This document shows positions 1-9,319 of a stretch of 64,000 nucleotides of DNA, one piece after another (positions within the stretch are counted from its first letter, which is position 1; the number at the start of each line of letters is the position of its first letter). The notes below the pieces were generated by a model. It was not told where the DNA came from. It did no database searches and saw only the letters and a program-made list of their open reading frames with translations. Source of the stretch: Ectocarpus siliculosus (Eukaryota; Sar; Phaeophyceae; Ectocarpales; Ectocarpaceae); contig FN649735.1 of the NCBI GenBank assembly GCA_000310025.1, positions 3,617,146 through 3,681,145 on the forward strand, read 5' to 3'. The translations under genes and the position numbers were made by a program.

Positions 1-21
1 CGGGGGGGGGGGGGGGGGGGG
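1..21. other. Poly-G run at window edge
   Basis: One C followed by 20 G at the extreme left edge. Long pure G runs at a sequence edge are typical of contig ends or low-quality sequence, so I treat it as a probable assembly edge rather than biology. Confidence 0.5.
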
Positions 22-220
22 TCGTACTAATGTTTTGCATCATACATTAACGGTCACCGCAACACATAGTGCTTGTTTCTGGATAACAGACGCAGACCTG
101 AATCAGCGCATGTACAAACCAACAACAACACGGCCAAATACCAGCGGTATATGCAAAACATCTCGGGTACGCGATGCCCGCACACGCCATCGTGCGATGA
201 TACGTTGTTCCTGCATGTGC

Positions 221-345
221 TGGGGTGTACTCATGTAAAAGCATGCCGTACAGTAGTCGTTTGCCATTGGCCTCGCATCCCTACAGCGCCGGCACGGACC
301 GATACGCCGGGTTCTCGCCGGCCCAGGCTACACGCTTCACAAGGA
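221..345 (+). repeat. Dispersed repeat family 1, copy 1
   Basis: About 125 bp sharing the core GCATGCCGTA(..)GTCGTTTG, then CCTCGCATCCCTACA and GCCGGGTTCTC, with segments at 3566-3690, 6616-6672 and 22961-23045. All copies have the same orientation. No coding capacity or terminal inverted repeats were seen, so it is a short non-autonomous interspersed repeat of unknown class. Confidence 0.65.
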
Positions 346-624
346 TAAGCCAGAAGCTAATAGTGTCATCATCCTTGCGTTTGGGTGGGGGGGGGCGGGG
401 CTCAGCTACGGTCGTGATTCCGATACAAGAGGGAGGGTACCTTACAAGACGGGGCTCCGAGATTAGAGGGTCGAAATCGCATGTCACGAATTCGCCGCTT
501 TAGTAGAGTTGGGTACTCCCTTATTCCGTTATAAGAGGGGGCTCCGATATGAGAGGGTCGAGTGCCTTCGTCACACCACCCTATTATATCGGAGAACCTA
601 CCATGCATACTTCTCCCTTGGTCG

Positions 625-855
625 CCCTTTTACCCTTACCCTTGCCTTTTACCCTTACCCTTGCCTTTTACCCTTACCCTTGCCTTTTACCCTTACCCTT
701 GCCTTTTACCCTTACCCTTGCCTTTTACCCTTACCCTTGCCTTTTACCCTTACCCTTGCCCTTTTACCCTTACCCTTGCCCTTTTACCCTTACCCTTACC
801 CTTACCCTTACCCTTGCCCTTTTACCCTTAACCTTACCCTTACCCTTACCCTTAC
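625..855. repeat. CCCTTA-rich minisatellite in intron
   Basis: About seven copies of a 19-nt unit (TTTTACCCTTACCCTTGCC) grade into shorter TTACCC repeats that end exactly at the 5' splice site of the HELLS-like gene's last visible exon. On the gene strand it reads (TAAGGG)n, so the donor GTAAGG is itself the first repeat unit. It is not a canonical telomere repeat (TTAGGG or TTTAGGG). Confidence 0.9.
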
Positions 856-2944
856 CTCGTAGCTGGTGACGACGACGGGAAAGCACGACGATCTCGCCAA
901 CCTTGGCTTCATCACCGTCCGGCGCAGTTCACTCCTGCCACCCAAAGTAAAGGAACACCCGGCCAAAAAATGCACAACAAGACAAAACGAAAAGAAACGA
1001 AAATCCTGTTCAACAAATACGGTTGCGTGTTGCCATATGTTTTCTAGACGTCCACGAACTATGAGCACTGGACTTGCATTTTTTTTTTTCACATGTCGCT
1101 GACATGCTTGGAAGCACCAGACGGTGTCACGCACAGACGGGAGGGTGGCCGAGTGTGGGTGTTGGCACGGCCGTAGCAGCAAACCGCGACGACAAGAGAC
1201 CAGTTCAATTGCCTCAACGTATCACTTCTCTGGGTGCTTCGACGACACAGGATCTACCCTCCTCATTATGTAGACACTGCTGTCAAAGCCTGATAACCCG
1301 TCACAGGGGGTCCCCCGACATCACCCGCGCATGAAAAAAAGGGTCCATCTTTGGCCATGCCCCTGGTACACGTGCAGCTTCTCATTGTCTTTACAGTGGA
1401 TGCTAATGTGCCCTCAACGACACCAACAGTCGTGCTCATGGCGGACGTTACAGCAAAAAGGTGAGAACGGAGTAAAAGCGCGTGAAAACTAGCTGCGTGC
1501 AAGGAGAAGATCGCCGCGACCGGAAAACATAAACGAAAAACACGAACACACATACACACACAACCGCACCAAGACTCACGTCTTTTCATTGGTCAGCCGG
1601 TTGGCGCGGTCGATCCCAAAAAAAAAACAAACACACACACACACACGGACGGCTTTTCATTGGTCAGCCGGTTAGCGCGGTCGATGTAACTACTTAACAA
1701 AACACACACACACACACACAGGTGTTCGGCATGCTTCCGTGAAGGCATCATCGCTTATTATGTGCCGCGGAACACACCACACCCACCTGTGGTCCTTAGA
1801 GCCGTGGTACAAGATCACGTCCACAGCGGGAAGCCACTTCTGGAACTCCTTGACCCAGTTCGGGAGGGTGGCGAGAGGCGCCGTTACGAGGAACGGTCCG
1901 TTAACGCCTTTCGAGCGAAGGTGGGCGATCAAGGCTATCACCTGTTGATAGCACAGGCGCCGCAGATTGTACATGTGTTAAGGGAGGGGGGGACGTCACG
2001 CACAATAGTTCGTTGGTCGTGCGCACCACAACGGAATAAGACACAAAAAAAATCGAGCGCAAGAGAAGGGAGGCGTTAAAAACGAGAGGCACGAGAGCAT
2101 CCTTCCGAATAGTGTGTCAAGGCCAAGGCCAGGCAGTCGGTGCATGGGGGGGGGCGAGCAGAGCAGCTACAGGCAAAGGCGGTGCCCTCACAGAACGGAG
2201 ACGACTACGAGTGGAAAACACCGACAACCACACGACAAGTTTCTTGCCGTTTCAAACCAATGGTGATACAGCGGTAGTGGGCCCTATGTGGCCAGCATAA
2301 GAGGGGCGAAATCTCGTGGCATGGATCGAACAGCCAAATGGTTTCACAGGCCTGCAACAGGGGGGGGGGGAATCGGCCTGGCACATACCCGCCCCAAATT
2401 GAGCCCACAAATGCTGTACATAAACATCACAGCACCTAACGATAACCCGAGTCCAATCGGCCAATGCGGCAGTGGATACATAAGTACCGCGCCGCGGAAC
2501 GCAGGATACCTACCGGCACAACTAATCCGACGCGGATTGGAATGGAATGGGACGGAATGCACTATTTCGCTGCCGGACGTACCGCACCGCGGAACGCAGG
2601 ATCCCCACCGCCACAAATAATCCGACGCGGAATGTAATGGAACGGGATGAACTACCGCGACGCGGAACACAGGATACCTCCCGCCACACCCAATCCGACT
2701 CGGAATGGAATGGAACGGGACGGAATAGACGTCGTGTCGGCAGCAACTCGCCTGGATGGTCTTGCCCAGCCCCATCTCGTCCGCCAAGATCCCGCTCAGC
2801 CCGTTCTCGTAGAGGGTGACCAGCCACCGCAAACCTTCCAGCTGGTACGGCTTCAGGGTCCCTCCCACCAGGTTCGAAGGCTGTACAATACGCATGGAGC
2901 ATATTGTAGAATGATGGGTACAACACCGGGTCAGTCGTCGTCGT

Positions 2945-2991
<47 letters not shown>

Positions 2992-5900
2992 ACACCACCA
3001 TCACAACCAAGATTTTTTCCCCTTCCGTCCCGGCGCTGATTCACGACGGAGACAACGCTGAATCTCCAAACCAAAAAACGCGAAACACTGTTGACAACGA
3101 ACAAACACCCACGCACCTGTCGGAATGAGCCGTCATCCTTCTCCCTAGCAGCGGCCTCTTCCTTCGCCTTCTTCATCTTGCTAGCCGCTGAACTGAAGGC
3201 GTTGCCGCCGGACGACTTGCCCTTTTTACCCCTGCACACCCCACCCAATCAACAGACAGGTGCCGACGTGCCGAACAAGAAACAGGGTGGTCAACTTGCG
3301 TTACACGAAAGAAGCGTGTGCACGGATACATACCAACACAAACCAACAACCAAAGATGCCCGATCAAGAAAAAGGTGGTCAACTTGCGATACACGATGGC
3401 ACGTGTGCATGGACCCACACCCCAACACAACCAACAGCCACGCGCCCAAACAATAAACAGCGTGGTCATCTTGCGATACAACGATGAAATATGTGAGTAC
3501 ATAAATTGTGACCCCGGCTGATACCCCAAAACAATGGCATCGGGGGAGGCGGTGATGCCTTGAGGGGGGGGGTGTACTCATAGTCGTGCATGCCGTAGTC
3601 GTTTGACCATTGACCTCGCATCCCTACAAAGCCGGGACGGAGCACGCCGGGTTCTCACCGGACCAGGCTCTCACATCACCAAGCGCGAAGCGCCGTGAGG
3701 TATTTGGCGAGTCGCATGAAGGGTGAGCTGCATCCTGCTAAGGGTGTTCGGCATCTTGTGCTTACTTCCTTGCGTACGGATGACAGCTACGTATGACTTA
3801 ATTTATTTTCTGGTGCTTTCACTTCCAGAGACAGTTGTGAGCACTGTGTAACTGCCTCGAGGAAGCTTGACCATTTTAACACAACGTGGTACGATCATCC
3901 CCCGTTGCGCGGAGTGAGGTTTCTCGACCCCGCACAACATGATCTACTCGACCACCATTATGGTTACCGCCAAAAAAAAAACCGAGGTAAAAAAAAAAAA
4001 CGGTAACCTGGTTGCCGAGTTCACGGAGTGAATTGGCTTGTTTTACAACGTCGTTGCCAAGCGACGAAAACCCAACCCCGATGACAAACACCGGGAAGGG
4101 ATGCCTTGAGGGGGGGGGGGTAGAAACAGCTGCTTAAGGGAGGGAGCGGGGACAAAAATAATACGGATATACAGCTGCACCCTTCGGGAACGGCGGCACC
4201 AGCGACAACTCCAACAACAACATTGACAGCCAGTAGCATCACCAATCGTCGTGGAGCGAAGGGTACTCGGCAGAAAAACCAATAAGTTCCATTCCGCGCG
4301 AGGCCAAAACACCACCATCATCAAGCCAAGCACGGAAACATGAACAGTCACCTCAGCCGCATCACCAGCATCACCACTACCAGCACCAGCATCAGCCCCA
4401 AGCAAAGAACGGAAACATGAAAACTCACTTCACCTCCACCACCACCACCATCACCGCACTATAGCGTGCACCCACACTGCTGTTCCATGTATTAACCCAT
4501 CTTGATCATCCCATCCGTGCCAACCACTTTCACCCGGACAATACCGGGCACCGGTACTAATAGAGGGCCGCCGACTGTAACCCCCAACGCAGCAGCATCA
4601 GCCGAGGATAGGACACGACACGACAGGACAGGACAGGACAGGACAGGACAGGACGATGAAGAGACACATACCGAGAGGACGGCGAACGCTTCCCAGGAGA
4701 CCTCTTCTTGCCGCCGCGCCCTCTCCCGCTACCGGCTCCGTCGTCCTCGTTTTCCTGCTTGGCAGCAGCGTCCTCGTTTTCCCCCTTCTCGTCTTCCTCT
4801 TTCGTGAGTGCGATTGGCCGACTCGCCTCTACGTCCATCTGCACACCAAAAGCAGAGCGAAATACAAGAAAGAAAAGGATATTGAAGATATTTTCGTGTG
4901 ACATGGTCTCCGGGCGATTGGTCGCTTCTCTACGTCATTCTGCACACCAAGAAGAGAAACACGTAGATGTTGTCGTTATTTCGTTGTTACATGGTCATCG
5001 GTGCTATTGGTCGACTCGAAACTACATCCATCTGCACACCAAAAGCAGAGCAAAATACAACAAGTAGATACTGCTGTAGTTATTTTCTGTTGACACGGTC
5101 TTGGGGTGCGATTCATCGACTCGCTTCTACGTCCATCCGGACACCAACCAAAGAGAAAAACACACTGCGTCACGTTCTTGATACACAGAACTACATTGTT
5201 TTTTATCCTGATCAGCGCCTGTGGATGACAGGTATACAGCACGAGTCAGGGTTCACGCGGACATATTCAAAGAATATTCGAGTAGATATTGTTCTTGTGA
5301 CATGGTAATAGTTTTCCTCACGAAGATCTAACACCGTCCAACTCGTGGAGTCCTCATGGTTCAACATGAACTTTCAACACCTGTTCGGGATCACAAGTTA
5401 TTTGCAACGGTAGGATTCAACCGTTCCTTGGACGCGTTCCGAGAACTTCACGAGACCCCCGAGGTAAGAAGGAACGAAAGAACTTAAGAAAAGCCTTGCC
5501 CGAGACGGATCAGGCGGGCGCCAGACCAAAACAGGTGGTACAGGAAGACAAAGACAAATGGTTGGCCACAGGAAGAAGAAACAGAACGTTCTTCATACAT
5601 ACCGAAGCGCCAGGTAAAAGGCAAAGGTGCTCTCTGCCTCTCTTCGGCGTGCAAACCACCTGCTGCTCAATAACGCAGATCCCCAGCAACAAAAACTTGA
5701 CACCCTGCAACACGCAATGATCGATGTGCCCCCTGACGTGACTGCTGCTGCAGACGACCTCACCTGCGACTGTCGAATGAACATCGAGTACTGCTCCGCC
5801 TTGCACAGGAGCGACGCCAGCTGCGCCTGCCTCGCACCCCCCCCGGAATTTTCGCTATTCTCCGCTACGCCCCCCCTCCCCGCCGGCGACGACGCTTCCT

Positions 5901-8900
5901 TTTCGGGGGCGGAACTCCCTTCCTTGCCGCCGCTCTTGCCATTGGTGGCGGTGGCAGTGTTTGACGGTCTCGCGGAGGCGTTGCTGTTCTCGTCGGTTAC
6001 GCCGTCGGCGCGGACGAGGAGCATTCCCGCCTGCTTGCGGCGTTCTTCCTGTGATTAAAAAAAAAAAAGGGACGAAAACAATGCAGATGGCGGGGTGGTC
6101 GGGAAGAGCAGTTTCGTGGATCATTTGGTTTCCGGCACACCCTCGGAGTATTCGCACTTTACAACTCGATCCAGGGGGCGCCGCTGCGAAACCAACGGTA
6201 CCCCCGCACCAACAGCAGCGCCACAGAAGAAGATTCTCCTTGGCCACCATACACGCGCACTCGCTCACACCAGCTGATGACGACGGAGCGAGCGGCTGAA
6301 CCCGCCTTCGTTCTTGGCTGACGGTTTTTCTTCTTCTGCTGACGCACCCTTGAACAAAAACGCAGGTTTCCCTTGCTTCGTCAGTCAAATCTTTCGCATG
6401 ATTGCGCCGCAGTAGGGGCGCACGGGCTGTGTCTCTCTCACCTCGGTCAGCGTCTCGTCCTGCTGGACCTGGTTGGCGGCCATCTGCAGCAGCGCGGGCA
6501 CCTTTTTCTCTCCCTTCCCGTCGTCACCACCACCAGCCCCCCCCTCCTCAACCTCGGTGTTGGCCGCCTCGAGCTCTTGCCACTCCTGCATGAACGATCG
6601 GGGAGAGACCGGGAGGCGGGGGGGTGTACTGATGTAAACGCATGCCGTAGTCGTTAGACCATCACCATTTGACCGAGGCGCGCTCGCGGGGGGTGGTACG
6701 CACTTGCGAGAATCCTAGGGCGCTTGCTGACGTCATATCTCGTATTCTTACCCTTCGGACAAGAATGGAATTTGTTGCGTTTTTTTTGGTACTCTTAATT
6801 ATGTTTTTCATGCCTTAGGGATTAGACCATTGACCACGCGTCCTCGAGAGGACGGAGCACTGCTGCTCGATTTTTTTTTTTTGGGGGGGGGTGATAAAAA
6901 CTAACCAGCTGTTCATTCCCACCTTTTCCGCTTCCTTCTGCGCATCCTCGAGCCTCTTCCCCTCCATCACGTCCGCGGCCTGGGCCAGCTCCGACACCGT
7001 CTGGGGTGACGCAGACTTTGCCTTGGGGGCACCCTGCACAATGATCCAAACACGTGAATGGTTATTAAGATTCGCACGCGTCAGTTCAACAAAAAAGCAG
7101 AAAGTGGATGAACCGACACAAGGCCGGCCGTAGCTTGAAAGCTTGGACGAAGACGCAGACTTTGCCTTGGGGGGTGTAAGCCTGCACCATGATCCAAAGA
7201 AACGTGAAAGATAACACGAGGGTTCATGCGCGTCAGCAACACCGGCAGCAACAAAAAAGAGTGAAGGGACCGACACAAGTCTTGCGGTAGCTGTACGCCC
7301 CGCATGAAATGTAATGGCTCAGTTTTCATCTTGATAACTGCTGAACCACATGTCTAGTTTCATCGAATAGCTTTGCTCCCTGCGACATAGTCGGGGTGAA
7401 TATACTACCGGTGCGCTCTTCTTCCTGAAAGAAATGTATCGCCGCTTTTGTTCATATGGGCTACTACAAATACTGCTGTAGAAGCTGATTTCGTGCAGGC
7501 GCACCGAGAATTTTGGTCTCTGCCTCCTTGGGAGCTGGGAGCGTCGCGGACACCATCAGATGGGAGGTTCCCTATCGCAGCCGACTACAGATTGATACAA
7601 TAGTTTCGCACGGCAACACGTATTTGGAGTGGGGGAGGCAAAGCACGCAGGTCATTTTCGCGTTTATGTCGGTCAAATTTTAATTTAATTAATCCGGCAT
7701 GTATCGCACGGTTCGTGTACGTAGTGATGGAAGGGCGAACGACACGAACAAGAAATTTCTGCGATGCATGAGAAAAGAAGGCCATTCGGGACAAAATCAG
7801 TAAAACAAAAAAGAGTTGTCGAAAACGAGACTACTGCTGCTGTTGTTGCCAACCGAGTGGCGTTTTTTTCCGTCTATACTGAAAACACAGCAGCCGCATG
7901 CACGTGCGTGGGCCCACTGCTGCGCAGCTGTGCAGTCCAATCACTGGTCCATGAAGACACAGTGGGTGCGTGTAACTGCTAGTGCTTTGACCTCGATATT
8001 GCGGTTAGAGAGTCACAGGAGTAGTCCCGACAAAATCCAAGCGAGAGATGAGCGAGGCTGCAAGGAGGGGAGCGACGAATTCCGGGTTGCTAAGCGGCCG
8101 CTACAAAACGCGCGCTCTTTGACGATAGAAAGGAACCGCACGTTCGCCAAAGGTCTCTCTGGCGCGCCATCAAGTGTAACATTACCGCCGTATTGGGTAC
8201 ATGACACCGAGTTTGCCTTTGGTCTTAAGTTGCACACACTTGCTGTACCGCAGTTCAAGTACACACGCCTGCTGTGGATCATGGACACGTCAGACTTGTC
8301 GTAGGCTCGCTGCAGTGATGAGCAAGAAGATCCGCACAAATCAAAATATGGAGGCCACACAGCAATGACGACGATACATACAGGCCACAACCGTACTCTG
8401 CACATCATCTGGCTCTCTGTCTCTCTCTATGAGGGTGGCCACGACACGCCGAGCTCAATCGTGAGGTTGTCTTGTCCTTTTGGACACTGATGGTTGGATT
8501 GTCGTCGACACCTGGAGAGCGATTCGCTGTCCTTTGCCGCCGAAGAAGATTTCACGTGCTGCAGCCAGCCTCGCTGCCACCGGTAGCATGTTTCATCGAG
8601 TTTCTCCGCCGGTAGACTAAGACGGCGGAGCGAGGCTCTCCAGCAAGGTCTCTCCCGTGTGCACACCTACGACTATTTACTGCTGTACTGTAGGTGTCGC
8701 GAGGGAGAGAGGCGTGGGCCGGTCGACCGAGGTCGCATGCAGCAGGATTTCAAAACACACAAAATATCGATGCTCTCTCTCTCCGGAGGACGTTCGTTTT
8801 CTTGGGATCAGTCAGCCGAACCATGGCAGGAAACAGCTTACCTCAGGCTTGGCCTTGCCAGGACTCTTGCGTCTGCCCTGTGCTTTCGCCGTGATCACCA

Positions 8901-8901
8901 T
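856..8901 (-). CDS. HELLS/DDM1-like SNF2 chromatin-remodelling ATPase, 5' part
   Basis: Eleven phase-compatible exons on the minus strand: 8842-8901 (ATG at 8901), 8512-8558, 7118-7181, 6923-7033, 6442-6585, 5764-6048, 4672-4838, 3117-3231, 2752-2880, 1787-1941 and 856-934, giving 452 codons. The gene continues past the left edge. The N-terminal third is charged and low-complexity. The conserved part starts with [12 protein letters not shown] (exon 6), then [15 protein letters not shown] and Walker A DEMGLGKT (exon 9), motif Ia [13 protein letters not shown] and YHGSK (exon 10), and FPVVVTSYE (exon 11). The DEAH box and helicase C lobe lie outside the window. The family (HELLS/LSH, plant DDM1) slides nucleosomes to allow DNA methylation and heterochromatin silencing; the Lys-Ala-Glu-Gln-Tyr segment before the ATPase favours it over ISWI or CHD. 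Exons 2 and 3 are least certain. The intron after exon 9 has a GC donor. Confidence 0.85.
1579..1724. repeat. Duplicated ~70-bp unit with (CA)n tails
   Basis: The motif TTTTCATTGGTCAGCCGGTT followed by (G/A)GCGCGGTCGAT occurs twice, about 70 bp apart, each copy followed by an A/CA-rich tail ending in (CA)n. It lies in the HELLS-like intron between exons 10 and 11. Confidence 0.8.
2486..2730. repeat. Three-copy tandem repeat in intron
   Basis: Three imperfect copies of a 75-97 bp unit starting with ACCGC(G/A)(C/A)CGCGGAAC, at about 2486, 2583 and 2657, each followed by AATCCGAC(G/T)CGGA(A/T)T and a GGAATGGAA-type tail. It lies in the GC-AG intron just downstream of the Walker A exon of the HELLS-like gene. 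Confidence 0.75.
2945..2986. repeat. (CAG)14 microsatellite
   Basis: Fourteen uninterrupted CAG triplets on the plus strand, inside the intron between exons 8 and 9 of the HELLS-like gene; it reads CTG in the transcript and is not coding in the chain I infer. Confidence 0.9.
3275..3490. repeat. Three-copy ~80-bp tandem repeat in intron
   Basis: Three imperfect copies carrying GTGGTCAACTTGCG (third copy GTGGTCATCTTGCG) followed by ATACA/TTACACGA, at about 3288, 3376 and 3461, separated by CCAACA-rich spacers. It lies in the HELLS-like intron between exons 7 and 8. Confidence 0.8.
3566..3690 (+). repeat. Dispersed repeat family 1, copy 2
   Basis: About 125 bp beginning GGGTGTACTCATAG and sharing GCATGCCGTAGTCGTTTGAC, CCTCGCATCCCTACA and CGCCGGGTTCTCACCGG with the copy at 221-345. 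It lies in a HELLS-like intron. Confidence 0.75.
4611..4655. repeat. (ACAGG)n short tandem repeat
   Basis: A CACGA start followed by about six ACAGG pentamers, 17 bp downstream (in gene direction) of the donor of HELLS-like exon 7. Confidence 0.85.
4811..5170. repeat. Four-copy ~100-bp repeat spanning a splice acceptor
   Basis: Four diverged copies of a ~97-103 bp unit. On the gene (minus) strand each copy has TTGGTGTGCAG or a variant followed by ATGGA(C/T)GTAG and CGA(G)TCG(G)CCAATCGCA-like sequence. The copy nearest the exon supplies the acceptor and first codons of HELLS-like exon 7 (4672-4838); the other three lie upstream in the intron. The most distal copy has GTGTCCG in place of GTGTGCAG and so lacks the AG. 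Confidence 0.8.
6616..6672 (+). repeat. Dispersed repeat family 1, copy 3 (partial)
   Basis: Shares GGGGTGTACT, GCATGCCGTAGTCGTTAGAC and CATTTGACC with the other family members, but stops before the CCTCGCATCCCTA block. It lies in the HELLS-like intron between exons 4 and 5. Confidence 0.65.
7005..7225. repeat. ~142-bp duplication of an exon start with its acceptor
   Basis: GACGCAGACTTTGCCTTGGG occurs at 7007 and 7149, and the flanking CTGCAC(A/C)ATGATCCAAA is also doubled. On the minus strand this duplicates a 3' splice site and the first codons of HELLS-like exon 4, which read A-P-K-A-K-S-A-S, as P-P-K-A-K-S-A-S in inferred exon 3 (7118-7181). Both copies are open and phase-compatible. Confidence 0.7.
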
Positions 8902-9319
8902 TCTCCAAACACACGCCGACCGCACGGAACACAAATTTGGATGGGAGCGCGCGCCTAAAGCTCTCTGAATCGCCCGCACAGACACAGGCCCGTTTCCTTC
9001 AGGTAAGGGGAAAGCTGAGTCCAAAAGCAGCGGCTTGTCGAGCTGCAAGAGAGATCAATCGACCAAAAAAGCCAGTAGACCAGCCACCTCGCAAGAAGAA
9101 AAGCTGCTGTGCGCTGTGCACTGCTGCTCGCTGACGGTCGATGTGGTCGATGTACGGCGGTCGAACAGATTTTAAAAAAACCAAGCCAGGGTGTTCCACA
9201 ACAAAACATTATTACACGGGGGTTGGTCGTCATGATCCCCCCCCATAGCGCACAGCGAAAAGGGGGAAAGGCCGCACACGCGTGAGAAAGGGATACACAG
9301 CGAAGATCGACTGGGAGGA
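8902..9319. promoter_or_regulatory. Divergent intergenic promoter region
   Basis: 418 bp between the inferred ATG of the minus-strand HELLS-like gene (8901) and the ATG of the plus-strand dehydrogenase (9320). The head-to-head layout means it must hold both 5' UTRs and both promoters. I see no convincing TATA box. Confidence 0.5.

Noticed and set aside
625-855. Subtelomeric or telomere sequence
   Set aside because: The repeat is CCCTTA/TAAGGG, not CCCTAA/TTAGGG or the TTTAGGG type, and it sits inside an intron.
509-869. Overlapping plus-strand proline/leucine/threonine-rich ORFs
   Set aside because: They are translations of the CCCTTA minisatellite in all frames, which lacks stop codons by composition; the region is intron of the minus-strand gene.
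2522-3010. Leu-rich minus-strand ORF before the Walker A exon
   Set aside because: Its poly-Leu is the CTG reading of the intronic (CAG)n; the real exon (2752-2880) is in another frame and bounded by splice sites.
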